Below, piece by piece: positions 42,408 through 51,487 of a DNA stretch of 64,000 bases. The DNA comes from Alkalihalobacillus sp. LMS6 (GTDB lineage: Bacteria; Bacillota; Bacilli; Bacillales; Bacillaceae_D), in NCBI RefSeq assembly GCF_024362765.1, contig NZ_CP093302.1, forward strand, positions 3,347,564 to 3,411,563. Direction: 5' to 3'. The notes under the pieces are model-generated. The model searched no databases, was not told the origin of the DNA, and saw only the letters and a list, made by a program, of their open reading frames with translations. The first letter of the stretch is position 1; each line of letters opens with the position of its first letter. The translations under genes were made by a program, and so were the position numbers.

Positions 42408-43551
42408 GTTGCTGACCCCTTTTCATATAAGATAAACACAAGAACACCAATGCTAGCGCTACAGCTCCTGCCGAAACAACAAATGCAACTGTTTCGCCAT
42501 GTATCATAAGCAGCATGCCCGCAACAACAGGCCCTAACAGTTGACCAATCGCATAAGCCGCTGTCAGTTGACTCACAACCGGTTTCATAGTTTGCTGTTC
42601 TTTCGCAAGCGCTATTGTTAAAACCGTAATTCCCATAAACGTTGCACCAAACCCGAATGCAGAGAGAAAAACAAGCAAGGCATTCGTCGATCCAGTTGGA
42701 AGAATGAGACTCACAACTTGAATCAGATAGGCAAGAATTAGTGCAGTTTCCTTTTTAAGCACTCGACCCAACCAAGCCCAAAAAAAGCAAGATGGCATGG
42801 CGCCCATCCCTACAATTGCCCAAATCCATACAACATCAAACGAAAAAGATGCAACAGTCGCCAGAACACTCGTGATAAACGTCGCATAAATAATGTAGCC
42901 AAACCCTTCAAGGAAATAAGAGATGAGCAATACGTTTATTGATAGTAGTGGCTGTTTTTTTCCAACGCTTATTGTTCGCGTCGGAAGTGAAGTCGGCGTT
43001 ACGTGCTTCGTTGATTGATAAATACCAACGATTAAACCAATGCTTACGACTCCTAAGAAAACCCAACCCATTTGCCACGTAGTTAACGGTAATATAAGGG
43101 GAAGCACGATCCCTGTAAAAAGAATGCCGAACCCAACGCCGCTGTATAACAAACCGACACCTTTTGCGCCGCCATCCTCTGCCAAACGTCGGATGATCCA
43201 TTCGGACATAAAAACAAACACAAAACCGCTAGCAACGCCTGAAAGCAAACGCAATGCCGACCATATCAACATGGATTCTGTCACGCCCATACTATACGTA
43301 GTCATTGCGCTGACGAATAAGAAAATATAAAACCATCTTACGCGGAACGTTGCACGTCCTGCTAAAAGCGCTCCTAAAAAGTATCCAATATAATTCCAAG
43401 TTGCCAGAAGCCCTGATGAGAACGAAGAAAGACCTGTCGCTTCCTCCATATACGGTAACAAAGGTGTGTAGGCAAAACGACCAATCCCCATCACAACAGC
43501 CAAACTTAAGAACCCACCAATAATCAAGCGCAGATGCTGCTTATTGTCCAT
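42388..43551 (-). CDS. YbfB/YjiJ family MFS transporter
   Basis: A 387-residue MFS protein of the YbfB/YjiJ group. TM1 opens LIIGGFLSLAVVMGIGRFAYTPLLPYM, which is the family signature, and TM5 has YSGVGFGILFTGIVLPLI. ATG at 43549-43551 is preferred because AAGGTGGGG lies just before it; the longer TTG start covers that site. It is followed by the tautomerase in one operon and diverges from a LysR gene, which is the likely regulator. Substrate unknown. Confidence 0.86.
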   Translation of the reverse strand: MDNKQHLRLIIGGFLSLAVVMGIGRFAYTPLLPYMEEATGLSSFSSGLLATWNYIGYFLGALLAGRATFRVRWFYIFLFVSAMTTYSMGVTESMLIWSALRLLSGVASGFVFVFMSEWIIRRLAEDGGAKGVGLLYSGVGFGILFTGIVLPLILPLTTWQMGWVFLGVVSIGLIVGIYQSTKHVTPTSLPTRTISVGKKQPLLSINVLLISYFLEGFGYIIYATFITSVLATVASFSFDVVWIWAIVGMGAMPSCFFWAWLGRVLKKETALILAYLIQVVSLILPTGSTNALLVFLSAFGFGATFMGITVLTIALAKEQQTMKPVVSQLTAAYAIGQLLGPVVAGMLLMIHGETVAFVVSAGAVALALVFLCLSYMKRGQQHAVRQY

Positions 43552-43600
43552 CCCATCCCCACCTTGCAAACGCTCTCTTTCTAGCGTACTATGAAAGGAC

Positions 43601-43670
43601 TATTTATAAAAATGCAATTATTTGATGCAAGCTATTTATTTTTTTGACACCTGAGTGAATGTTAACTCAG
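43601..43670. promoter_or_regulatory. Divergent promoter region of LysR and the MFS-tautomerase operon
   Basis: On the minus strand TTGCAT and TATAAA are 16 bases apart, facing the MFS gene. On the plus strand TTGACA lies at 43644-43649. Between it and the LysR start, CTGAGT (43651-43656) and ACTCAG (43665-43670) form an inverted repeat, a candidate LysR site. Confidence 0.45.
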
Positions 43671-43699
43671 ACTAACAGATTTATAAGGGTGGAGAATCA

Positions 43700-44560
43700 A
43701 TGAAATTCGATGATTTACAAGCATTTGCTGAAGTGGCGCGCCTACAAAATATTTCAAAAGCAGCCGCTAAGCTTAATTATGGACAATCCAATATGACGAT
43801 GAAAATCAAACGACTAGAAGCTTATTTTGACACATCGCTTTTTTATCGAACAGCCCAAGGGGTACAACTCACAACAAAAGGACATGTATTACTTGAACAA
43901 ACAAACCAAATTCTTCGGCTTTGGGAGGAAACAAACACACGGTTACGAGATGGTGAAGCAACTGGTTCAATCACAATCGGTTCGATGGAAACAACAGCAG
44001 CCGTTCACCTCCCAACGATGCTTGCTCAATTAAAAGAAACCTACCCACATGTCTCGATCCACCTTAAAACAGGTCCAACAGATGAGTTGATTGATCGTGT
44101 ACTCCGCTATGATATTGACGCTGCTTTTATTGCTGGTCCGATTAAACGAAGTGGGCTAAACAGTGTCCCCTTGTTTCGTGAGACGATGATGCTCGTCACG
44201 AGCAACGCTTTAGCAAAGCAACTTGATGCGTCCTATCAACAACTGGATACGCAAGATATCATTACATTCCGCAGCGGATGCGCGTATCGAAAGCATCTAG
44301 AGCGCTTTTTTGATTCGCTTCAATTTGTTCCACAAAGAAAAATGGAGCTTGGTTCCCTCGACGCCATTCTTGGTTGTGTCGCCAATAACATGGGTGTGTC
44401 CATGTTACCTCAATCTGTCGTTGGCCATCATCCTTCTGTCTCGAGCATCCCGTTACCCGCTTCTTTTCAACAGATCGATACGCATTTTCTTTATCGAGAG
44501 CACGAAGAACATCCAACCTTTTCTTTTTTCAAACACTATTCCCATAAGGAGGACGATTAA
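43700..44560 (+). CDS. LysR family regulator (upstream of GNAT)
   Basis: A 286-residue LysR regulator. The HTH is FAEVARLQNISKAAAKLNYGQSN followed by MKIKRLEAYF, and the effector domain starts GSITIGSMETTAAVHLP. It diverges from the MFS-tautomerase operon and probably regulates it. AAGGGTGGAG precedes the ATG. The stop is followed at once by the GNAT gene, so the two are cotranscribed. Confidence 0.9.
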   Translation: MKFDDLQAFAEVARLQNISKAAAKLNYGQSNMTMKIKRLEAYFDTSLFYRTAQGVQLTTKGHVLLEQTNQILRLWEETNTRLRDGEATGSITIGSMETTAAVHLPTMLAQLKETYPHVSIHLKTGPTDELIDRVLRYDIDAAFIAGPIKRSGLNSVPLFRETMMLVTSNALAKQLDASYQQLDTQDIITFRSGCAYRKHLERFFDSLQFVPQRKMELGSLDAILGCVANNMGVSMLPQSVVGHHPSVSSIPLPASFQQIDTHFLYREHEEHPTFSFFKHYSHKEDD

Positions 44561-45070
44561 ATGATTACCATCCAACAAGCTAACATCACCCACGTGAACG
44601 GAATTATTTCTGTCTGCCAAAAAGGATACTGGGCCACCTATCAAGGACTTTTGTCAGATGACTATATTGAACGGGTTTGCGAAGAATTTTACAATGAGGC
44701 ACGGGTTACGAAAGAAGTTCAGGAACAGAGCAAACATTGGGGTGGCTATGTCGTTGCGTTAGATGGAGAGGAAGTCGTTGGTGCAGCAGGAGGCGGCTTA
44801 CTTAATGATGTTCAAGCCGAGTTATTTGTTCTTTACTTGTTACCGAATCGACGAAATGAAGGGATTGGCTCAAAACTTCTAGCAGCGATTACAGAACAAC
44901 AGCGCTCGTTTGGTGCGACTGAACAGTGGGTATCTGTTGCAAAAAACAATGATAAAGGCATCCCGTTTTATGAAGCGCGAGGCTTTCGCTTCCAATATGA
45001 ACAAGCTGCACACGGAAACGACCAGCAAGATGAGTATAAAAGCTGTCGTTATCGACGAGTTCTTACATAA
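44561..45070 (+). CDS. GNAT family N-acetyltransferase
   Basis: A 169-residue GNAT enzyme. It has ICQKGYWATYQGLLSDDYIE near the start, the CoA loop LLPNRRNEGIGSKLLAAI (RxxGIG) and the closing IPFYEARGFRFQYE. It begins right after the LysR stop, with AAGGAGG inside the end of that gene, so translation is probably coupled. The acceptor may relate to the LysR regulon but nothing specific is seen. Confidence 0.88.
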   Translation: MITIQQANITHVNGIISVCQKGYWATYQGLLSDDYIERVCEEFYNEARVTKEVQEQSKHWGGYVVALDGEEVVGAAGGGLLNDVQAELFVLYLLPNRRNEGIGSKLLAAITEQQRSFGATEQWVSVAKNNDKGIPFYEARGFRFQYEQAAHGNDQQDEYKSCRYRRVLT

Positions 45071-45083
45071 GGAGAGATCGACT

Positions 45084-45140
45084 ATGGATATACATACGTA
45101 CACACCAACAATCTTTACCGTCTCAAAACCTTCTTGCTAA
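45084..45140 (+). CDS. Possible 18-residue ORF or truncated gene start
   Basis: An ORF reads MDIHTYTPTIFTVSKPSC, behind a good AAGGAGAG site 6 bases upstream, and ends after the Cys at TAA. It might be a small peptide or the 5' remnant of a deleted gene. It is in the LysR-GNAT transcript. Confidence 0.3.
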   Translation: MDIHTYTPTIFTVSKPSC

Positions 45141-45151
45141 ACATAGACCAT

Positions 45152-45394
45152 CTATTTCTCTTTCTCTTTCACTTTCACGCCACCAAACGTAAAAAAAAGG
45201 GCAATAAGCGTCGAGACAAACACCATATGCGGCAGCCGTTCGACGGCAGTTGCGTGGTCGTAGATCAGATGTCCAAGTAAATTCGCCACAAACATTGTGT
45301 TAAATACGTTCATTCCATAATGAAACAACCGATTTTTAGGTACTTCCTTCACTTGCATACCGGCACCTCCCAACTCTTTCATAAAGCGTATCAT
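45152..45394 (-). CDS. Small membrane protein, unknown
   Basis: An 80-residue protein ending in KVKEKEK with two membrane segments (MFVANLLGHLIY and LPHMVFVSTLIALFFTFGGV). Two starts compete: ATG 45392-45394 with AAGGAG six bases before it, and ATG 45356-45358 with GGGAGGTG five bases before it (68 residues). The longer is reported; the shorter is equally possible. It follows aroA on the same strand, after its terminator. Function unknown. Confidence 0.6.
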   Translation of the reverse strand: MIRFMKELGGAGMQVKEVPKNRLFHYGMNVFNTMFVANLLGHLIYDHATAVERLPHMVFVSTLIALFFTFGGVKVKEKEK

Positions 45395-45433
45395 GTCGTT
45401 CTCCTTCTTTAAAGAGGGCAATAAACACAAACA

Positions 45434-45463
45434 AAAAAAGAGGGGATCTCCCCTCTTTTTATA
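45434..45463. terminator. Terminator between aroA and the small membrane gene
   Basis: AAAAAGAGGGG and CCCCTCTTTTT are perfectly complementary, with loop ATCT. It overlaps the aroA stop and has T-runs in both directions. Confidence 0.88.
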
Positions 45464-46805
45464 CTTTTTCTTCGACTTCAACACCAAATGAAGCAAGCAG
45501 TTCAAAGAATGACGGGCAAGTTTTCGAGACGCATCCAGGATCGGTTAATTCAATGCCCGCAACTTTTGTCCCAATCAAGGCAAGGGACATGGCCACACGA
45601 TGGTCGTCGTACGTATCCAGTTTTGCCGCTTTCGGCGTTCCTGGAAATACTTTTAATCCATCATTGTACTCTTCCACTTGAATCCCTAATTTTGTTAGCG
45701 AATCTGCGATGACTTTTATACGATTCGATTCGTGGTAGCGAATGTGCTCCACTTCTGAAATCGTAATTGGTCCATCCGCAAACGGCGCAAGCGCAGCAAG
45801 GGTTAACGTTTGGTCGGACATTTCACGCATGGAGACGTCGAAGCCACCTTTTAGCTGCTTCGGCCCCTGCACTTCAACGTACGATTCCCCTCTTATAACG
45901 GTGCAGCCCATTTTTTCTAAAATCGTTAAAAATCCAATATCAGGCTGTTTCGTTTCAGCAGTCACATTTGTTACGCGTACACGACCTTCATTTAATGCCG
46001 CTAGTCCAAAGAAATAACAAGCGGTAGATGCGTCTGCTTCCAGAGTGAGTGCTTGAGGTTTGTACACAGATGGCGATACGTTCATCGTTTGTAAAGCATC
46101 GTCGTACGAAACCGTTGCCCCGAACGCTTCCATTAAATCGAGGGTCAAGCGTACATACGCATGCTGGACAATATGGTCGGTAATCGTGATTTGTAGCGGC
46201 GTCTGAAAATAAGGCCCTGCGATCAGCAAGCCACTAATGTATTGACTTGAAATCTTTCCAGACAAGTCTACGGTTCCGCCTTGAAGCGGTTTCCCTTTAA
46301 TTTGTAACGGATAGTGCCCCTCTTTTTCAAGGTGCGTAATTTCCCCACCAAGCGCTCTTAGCGCATCAATTAAAGGAGCAACCGGACGCTTCGTCATGCT
46401 TTCACTCGCTTCAATCGTCCATTCTCCTTGCGCCGCAGTTACCAGACTTCCCGGTAAAAAGCGGGCAACGGTTCCAGCAGCGCCAATATAAAGGGAATCG
46501 CTTTTCCAGTTTTGGCCTGTACCATGAACCCTCGCCTCATCTTCATGTACATCAATGGCGACACCTAATTTTCTTAGTGCATCAATACACCAATACGCAT
46601 CATCGCTACGCAAAAATCCTTTTAATGTAGACGTCCCTTCTGCCAGCGCACTCATGATAAATGCTCGATTCGTTAAACTTTTGCTCCCCGGAATCGTTAC
46701 TTCTCCGTCAATCACACGCTCTCCGGGTGCGACGGTGACGCTATGAACCCCTTTTAAAGGTGTCCACGGACTTCTCGCTCGTTGATCAACATGACCCTTC
46801 TTCAT
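45459..46805 (-). CDS. aroA: 3-phosphoshikimate 1-carboxyvinyltransferase (EPSP synthase)
   Basis: A 448-residue EPSP synthase of the shikimate pathway, joining PEP to shikimate-3-phosphate. Conserved parts are PGSKSLTNRAFIMSALAEG (residues 39-57), ASESMTKRPVAPLIDALRALGG, SSQYISGLL and EHIRYHESNRIKVIADSL near the C-terminus. The PEP-binding loop is GAAGTVARF (residues 108-116) instead of the usual GNAGTAxR, so the loop Asn is Ala. It stands outside any aromatic operon and diverges from a LysR gene. An AAAGGAG site precedes the ATG. Confidence 0.9.
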   Translation of the reverse strand: MKKGHVDQRARSPWTPLKGVHSVTVAPGERVIDGEVTIPGSKSLTNRAFIMSALAEGTSTLKGFLRSDDAYWCIDALRKLGVAIDVHEDEARVHGTGQNWKSDSLYIGAAGTVARFLPGSLVTAAQGEWTIEASESMTKRPVAPLIDALRALGGEITHLEKEGHYPLQIKGKPLQGGTVDLSGKISSQYISGLLIAGPYFQTPLQITITDHIVQHAYVRLTLDLMEAFGATVSYDDALQTMNVSPSVYKPQALTLEADASTACYFFGLAALNEGRVRVTNVTAETKQPDIGFLTILEKMGCTVIRGESYVEVQGPKQLKGGFDVSMREMSDQTLTLAALAPFADGPITISEVEHIRYHESNRIKVIADSLTKLGIQVEEYNDGLKVFPGTPKAAKLDTYDDHRVAMSLALIGTKVAGIELTDPGCVSKTCPSFFELLASFGVEVEEKV

Positions 46806-46894
46806 GGAATCATCTCCTTTGTTCCATTCTACTTCCCTTTATGTTATAAGTTAAATAAATTCTATTGCCATCATACATAAGTGAGGTTTATAAC

Positions 46895-47776
46895 ATGAAA
46901 ATGGATGCCTACTATCTTTTCTATATCACCGCAATTGAGCAAAATTTCAGTAAAGCTGCCAAACGATTATTTGTGACGCAACCTAACATTAGTCAAAGCA
47001 TCGCACAATTAGAAGATCGACTTCAAACCAAACTTTTTCAACGTCAATCCAAAGGCGTATCCCTTACAAAAGAAGGACAGCTGCTGTTTCAACAACTGGA
47101 ACCTGCCTTCCAACTCATTCAGCAAGCAGAAACAAATCTAAATGAAAGACGTTATTTAAAGCAAGGGTCTGTCGCAATCGGTGCAAGTGATTCCACGTGC
47201 AAGCACCTTTTATTACCAATCGTTCAGTCATTCCAACGACAGTTTCCAGAAATACAACTGAAACTCCAACATGGCTCAACTCCACAACTAATCGAGAAAT
47301 TAGATCAAGGGACCATTGATTTGGCGCTTGTCCACATGCCAATTAACGAACAAACTTATACCGTCCATAGCGTCTTTACGATTCATAGCACATTTGTAGT
47401 TGGCGAACGCTACCAGTCATTAGCGCGTGAACCTCAATCCATCGCAGACTTGGCTCATTACCCTATTTTGAGCTTTTCGCAACAGAGTCATGCGAGGCAC
47501 TATTTAAATGAACTCTTCGCTAAACAAGAACTCCTCGTCACACCAGAGGTTGAAGTCGGCGCGATGGACGTCTTACTTGAATGTGCGCGCATTGGAATGG
47601 GTGTGGCGTTTGTTACGAAAGAATTTGTTCAACAAGAACTCGACGAGCACGCTTTGCATGAAGTTCTGCTAACTGAGCCTCTAAACCCTCGTCAAATTGG
47701 GGTTGTCACTCGTAATCAAGCACAACTCAGCCACGCGGCAAACAGGTTTTTAGAAAAACTTAACCAATCTCAATAA
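46895..47776 (+). CDS. LysR family regulator divergent from aroA
   Basis: A 293-residue LysR regulator. The HTH is FYITAIEQNFSKAAKRLFVTQPNISQSIAQLEDRL, and the ligand domain opens GSVAIGASDSTCKHLLLP. ATG at 46895 is chosen (MKMDAYYLF) because GTGAGGT lies upstream and relatives begin here; reading from 46865 adds 10 residues. It diverges from aroA, with TTATAAGTTAAATAA (T-N11-A type) in between, so aroA is a possible target. Confidence 0.88.
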   Translation: MKMDAYYLFYITAIEQNFSKAAKRLFVTQPNISQSIAQLEDRLQTKLFQRQSKGVSLTKEGQLLFQQLEPAFQLIQQAETNLNERRYLKQGSVAIGASDSTCKHLLLPIVQSFQRQFPEIQLKLQHGSTPQLIEKLDQGTIDLALVHMPINEQTYTVHSVFTIHSTFVVGERYQSLAREPQSIADLAHYPILSFSQQSHARHYLNELFAKQELLVTPEVEVGAMDVLLECARIGMGVAFVTKEFVQQELDEHALHEVLLTEPLNPRQIGVVTRNQAQLSHAANRFLEKLNQSQ

Positions 47777-47845
47777 AAGCACATATGATCTTCAACTTTT
47801 CGGGCAACCTAACAAAGAAATTTTTCAATTAAAAGGAGTGTTCAC

Positions 47846-48898
47846 ATGCGCGCAGCTGTATGGCATAACGCAAAAGATGTACGTGTAGAAGAAAACTGGG
47901 AAGTAAAAGAAGTCACAAAAACGGACGTTAAGATTAAGGTGGCATGGGCAGGTATTTGCGGAAGCGATTTACACGAATACTTACACGGGCCTATCGTCAT
48001 TCCAGCAAATGGACCTGATGCATTAACTGGTGACACGGCTCCAATTGTAATGGGTCATGAGTTCGCAGGTGTTATTGATGAAGTTGGCAGCGACGTCTCC
48101 GACTTTAAAAAAGGCGACAGAGTCGTTGTAAATCCACTGTATACACATGGAGTAAAGCCACCTACCCTCGACCTTTACGATGGATTTGCCTTTGCAGGTT
48201 TGGCAAGCGATGGCGGTTTCGCCGACTACTGCGTCATCCCTGAGTCTATGGTTCACAAGGTTCCAGAAGGGATGACCCTTGAAGAAGGTGCGCTTGTTGA
48301 GCCAATGGCGGTTACGGTCCAAGCATTAAAAGAAGCAGATTTTAAATTTGGCCAAACGTGCACAGTTTTTGGAGCTGGCCCAATCGGCTTATGTACAATT
48401 ATTGCTGCAAAAGCTGCTGGAGCAAGCAAAATCATTGTCTTTGATTTGTCAGAGGAACGATTAAAAAAAGCAACCGAAGTAGGCGCCACCCATGTATTCA
48501 ATTCTGGAAATGTTGACCCTGTTGAAGAGGTTAAAAAGATTGAACCGGAGGGTGTTGATGCCAGTTTTGAAGTAGCAGGTGTTGGCGTTACGCTAAACCA
48601 AGCGATTCACACAGCTAAATCTCGCGGAACCGTTGTGATCGTTTCGATTTTTACAAAAGGTGTAGAAATCAAACCAATGGACCTGACTGTATCCGGAGTG
48701 AAAATTACGTCTTCTCTTGCTTACGAGCCAGAGGTCTTTCAGCGTACGATTGACTCGATTGCTGCTGGTGCCCTTGACGTCAAAGGCGTTATCACCGATC
48801 ACATTGAACTTGAAGCCATTGTCACAGACGGCTTTGAACGTTTATCAGAAGACAAATCACAAGCGAAAATACTTGTGAAATTAAGCGGTGAATCTTAA
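47846..48898 (+). CDS. bdhA: (R,R)-butanediol dehydrogenase
   Basis: A 350-residue zinc-dependent medium-chain dehydrogenase. WAGICGSDLHEYLHGP carries the catalytic-zinc Cys37 and its segment, MGHEFAGVIDEVG the His, VEPMAVTVQAL the Glu, and VFGAGPIGLCTIIAAK the Rossmann motif. It interconverts acetoin and 2,3-butanediol (meso or R,R) with NAD. AAAAGGAG precedes the ATG. The strong match to B. subtilis BdhA includes the PANGPDALTGDTAP insert. A terminator follows. Confidence 0.93.
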   Translation: MRAAVWHNAKDVRVEENWEVKEVTKTDVKIKVAWAGICGSDLHEYLHGPIVIPANGPDALTGDTAPIVMGHEFAGVIDEVGSDVSDFKKGDRVVVNPLYTHGVKPPTLDLYDGFAFAGLASDGGFADYCVIPESMVHKVPEGMTLEEGALVEPMAVTVQALKEADFKFGQTCTVFGAGPIGLCTIIAAKAAGASKIIVFDLSEERLKKATEVGATHVFNSGNVDPVEEVKKIEPEGVDASFEVAGVGVTLNQAIHTAKSRGTVVIVSIFTKGVEIKPMDLTVSGVKITSSLAYEPEVFQRTIDSIAAGALDVKGVITDHIELEAIVTDGFERLSEDKSQAKILVKLSGES

Positions 48899-48911
48899 AA
48901 TCTTCAAGCGA

Positions 48912-48938
48912 ACTGGGTGCATGTCACCTAGTTTTTTT
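48912..48938 (+). terminator. Intrinsic terminator after bdhA
   Basis: ACTGGGTG and CACCTAGT pair with one G-U around CATGT, followed by seven T. Confidence 0.85.
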
Positions 48939-48948
48939 CACAATCTAT

Positions 48949-48974
48949 GTTTATCGTCTTACCAAAAAAGGTAA
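48949..48974 (+). promoter_or_regulatory. Sigma-B-like promoter of the stress membrane genes
   Basis: GTTTAT-N14-AGGTAA resembles the sigma-B consensus GTTTAA-N12-14-GGGTAT. It lies 26 bases before the DUF4190 gene, the first of two small membrane proteins. Confidence 0.4.
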
Positions 48975-49000
48975 AGAGGGTCAATAGGAGGCGATAAACG

Positions 49001-49240
49001 ATGGAATCAACACAACAAAAGAAACAATCAACTGGAACTGGGTCCCTTGTCTTTGGTATTTTATCTTTACTTATCCCATATATCGGACTAATCCTTGGCA
49101 TTGTCGCTGTTGTGATGGCATCAGGCGTAAATACAGGCATGGCGATGGGCGGTAAAGTTACGGGTATTATCGGTATCGTCTATAACGGTCTTATGTTGCT
49201 CTTACTTGCTACAGGCGTTTTTGTACTGTTTAGCTTTTAA
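49001..49240 (+). CDS. DUF4190 family small membrane protein
   Basis: A 79-residue protein with a polar Gln/Lys N-terminus and two membrane segments (SLVFGILSLLIPYIGLILGIVAVV and MGGKVTGIIGIVYNGLMLLLLATGVFV) with the glycine pattern of DUF4190 proteins. AATAGGAGG precedes the ATG. It is followed after 46 bases by a GlsB-type gene, probably one transcript behind a sigma-B-like promoter. Function unknown. Confidence 0.78.
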   Translation: MESTQQKKQSTGTGSLVFGILSLLIPYIGLILGIVAVVMASGVNTGMAMGGKVTGIIGIVYNGLMLLLLATGVFVLFSF

Positions 49241-49286
49241 TCGACCTTAACACATAAAACGAGAAACAAACGAGGAGGAAACTAGC

Positions 49287-49538
49287 ATGATGAGTTTTAT
49301 TTGGAGTTTAATTATTGGTGGCCTAATTGGGTGGGCTGCAGGTGCAATCACTGGTAAAGGTGTCCCATTCGGCATTATCGGGAATATTATTGCTGGCTTT
49401 ATCGGTGCGAACATCGGAACATGGCTTCTAGGAGATATGGGGCCTAGCATCGGTGGATTTGCGATTTTCCCTGCTCTTATTGGTGCCATTATTTTAGTCT
49501 TAATTGTCAGCCTTGTGCTACGAGCATTTAAATCTTAA
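49287..49538 (+). CDS. GlsB/YeaQ/YmgE family stress membrane protein
   Basis: An 83-residue protein of the GlsB/YeaQ/YmgE family, once called transglycosylase-associated. Three Gly-rich membrane segments read SLIIGGLIGWAAGAITGKG, IGNIIAGFIGANIGTWLLG and FPALIGAIILVLIVSLVLR. GAGGAGG precedes the ATG. Family members are induced by envelope or general stress. A strong terminator follows. Confidence 0.87.
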   Translation: MMSFIWSLIIGGLIGWAAGAITGKGVPFGIIGNIIAGFIGANIGTWLLGDMGPSIGGFAIFPALIGAIILVLIVSLVLRAFKS

Positions 49539-49546
49539 GTAAAGCA

Positions 49547-49578
49547 AGACGCCCATCAAACGGGCGTCTTTTTTTTTA
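49547..49578 (+). terminator. Intrinsic terminator after the GlsB-type gene
   Basis: AGACGCCC and GGGCGTCT pair perfectly around ATCAAAC, followed by about nine T. Confidence 0.92.
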
Positions 49579-49715
49579 TAAAAAATGACAGCGCTCTCTT
49601 TTATTTCCGCTAAAAAAATCGTCCTGAAACAGGTTTTATTCTATTGAGAGCGGGAAACTATAGAAAATGTTTTTATTTTACGATCGAACTTAACGAAGAA
49701 AGAAGAGAAGTCTAT

Positions 49716-51305
49716 ATGGGATTCATGTCAATTGCAATCTTTATTTTTATTGTCGCTGGAGTAGCGATCTATGCATACGCAAGAAGTAGAAAAGTTAATC
49801 TTGATAGCTCTGAAGGGCTATTTTTAGGAGGACGAAGTTTAACAGGCATCACCATTGCCGGTTCCATCGTCATGACGAATCTTTCTACTGAGCAAATTGT
49901 TGGGCAAAACGGCCAAAGTTACGCATCTGGAATGGAAGTGATGGGTTGGGAAGTAACGGCTGCCGTCGCCATCGTCGCCCTTGCACTCATTTTCTTACCA
50001 AAATACTTAAAGTACGGTGTGGATACCGTGACCGATTTTATTGAAATTCGTTTTGACACAACGACAAAACGAATCACATCGATCCTTTTTATTTTTACAT
50101 ACGTTGTTTCTTTCTTACCCGTTGTTTTATATTCAGGTTCACTTGTGTTTAATCAAATCTTTTCCATTGATGAAATGCTTGGCGTCGATCCGCTTGTAGC
50201 GATTGCGCTTATATCCGGAATCGCAGGAATTATCGGCTTGCTGTACTTATTATTAGGCGGATTACGTTTAAGCGCGTTTAGCGATACCGTATATGGAATC
50301 GGTTTGCTTGTTGCCGGTCTTTCCATCCCCATTCTCGGGCTATACTTATTAGGCGATGGCGGAATATTAGGTGGGTTTGAAACGATTCGTACGAATACAC
50401 CAGAAAAGCTAAACTCGTTTGGTGCTGTCGATTCAGACATGGTTCCATGGCCAACATTGTTTTTGGGGTTACTTTTCAACAACTTATTCTTTTGGTGTAC
50501 CAACCAAATGATCGTACAAAAAGCCTTAGCCGGTCGAGACTTGAAAGAAGGTCAAAAAGGCGCTTTATATGTAGGAATCTTCAAGATTTTCGGCGCTTTG
50601 TTTTTAGTATTTCCAGGAATTATCGCCTACAATATGTTAGGCGATTCAATTGAACCAGCAGACAATGCCTATCCAATGCTTGTAACAGCAGTCTTACCTG
50701 AATGGGCATTCGGTATTTTTGCAGCCGTCATTTTCGGAGCGATTCTAAGTTCCTTTGTCGGAGCATTAAATGCGACAACAACGTTACTAACACTCGATTT
50801 TTATAAACCGTTAAAGAAAAATGTAACGGATAAGCAAGTAAGTCGAATGGGCAAAATTTTCACTGTTACAATCGGATTAATTTCTGCACTAATAGCGCCA
50901 CTTATATCATTCGCGCCTGCGGGATTATTCCATGTCGTTCAACAGTTTAACGGTCTATACAGTATGCCACTTCTTGCTTTAATTCTTTTAGGCTTTTATT
51001 CAAAATATGCGACACCTTTTGCAGCAAAAGTTACGTTTGTTTTCCATATTATTGTGTATGGTTCGTCCCAACTCTTTACGGACATCCACTACCTTTATGT
51101 CTTTAGCGTTATTTTATTCGTCGACATCTTCTTAATTTGGGCGATCAGTCGTTTTGGACCAAATGCAAAACCATTTGAATTTCCAAAAACAGAAGCAAAA
51201 GTTGATTTAACGCCATGGAAGCACAGAAAATGGGTGAGTGCCATGATCCTGATTATGGTTGTAACTATGTACTGGTTCTTCTCGCCAATGGGTATTGCCA
51301 ATTAA
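49716..51305 (+). CDS. Sodium:solute symporter (SSS family, YidK/SglT-like)
   Basis: A 529-residue SSS symporter with about 14 membrane segments. FLGGRSLTGITIAGSIVMTNLSTE contains the family start of the sodium site, and FDTTTKRI with YLKYGVDTVTDFIEIRF is the conserved TM3-TM4 area. Ser/Thr-rich SSFVGALNATTTLLTLDFYK forms the second sodium-binding helix. It most resembles the sugar-type SSS proteins (YidK). The start at 49716 has AGAAGAGAAG upstream and fits family length; a longer frame from 49644 is unsupported. In alkaliphiles such Na-coupled uptake is frequent. Solute unknown. Confidence 0.88.
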   Translation: MGFMSIAIFIFIVAGVAIYAYARSRKVNLDSSEGLFLGGRSLTGITIAGSIVMTNLSTEQIVGQNGQSYASGMEVMGWEVTAAVAIVALALIFLPKYLKYGVDTVTDFIEIRFDTTTKRITSILFIFTYVVSFLPVVLYSGSLVFNQIFSIDEMLGVDPLVAIALISGIAGIIGLLYLLLGGLRLSAFSDTVYGIGLLVAGLSIPILGLYLLGDGGILGGFETIRTNTPEKLNSFGAVDSDMVPWPTLFLGLLFNNLFFWCTNQMIVQKALAGRDLKEGQKGALYVGIFKIFGALFLVFPGIIAYNMLGDSIEPADNAYPMLVTAVLPEWAFGIFAAVIFGAILSSFVGALNATTTLLTLDFYKPLKKNVTDKQVSRMGKIFTVTIGLISALIAPLISFAPAGLFHVVQQFNGLYSMPLLALILLGFYSKYATPFAAKVTFVFHIIVYGSSQLFTDIHYLYVFSVILFVDIFLIWAISRFGPNAKPFEFPKTEAKVDLTPWKHRKWVSAMILIMVVTMYWFFSPMGIAN

Positions 51306-51344
51306 TTCATGACACACTCCCCTTTACGTGCATATTTTCATAAG

Positions 51345-51391
51345 GAACTTGTATGAATGAGATTCCATCATTCGTACAGGTTCTTTTTTTT
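51345..51391 (+). terminator. Intrinsic terminator after the symporter gene
   Basis: GAACTTGTATGAATGA pairs with TCATTCGTACAGGTTC with minor mismatch, followed by eight T. Confidence 0.88.
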
Positions 51392-51487
51392 AACGTAATC
51401 CTTATTTATGTTGATTTGACGTTTCAAACTTCCTTTTTAAGGTAAAAGAAGCAGTAGATAGAAAATTCTTGAAGATAGGGTGAGTCG

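Noticed and set aside
47777-47845. Regulatory dyad upstream of bdhA
   Set aside because: No inverted repeat or cre-like sequence stood out.
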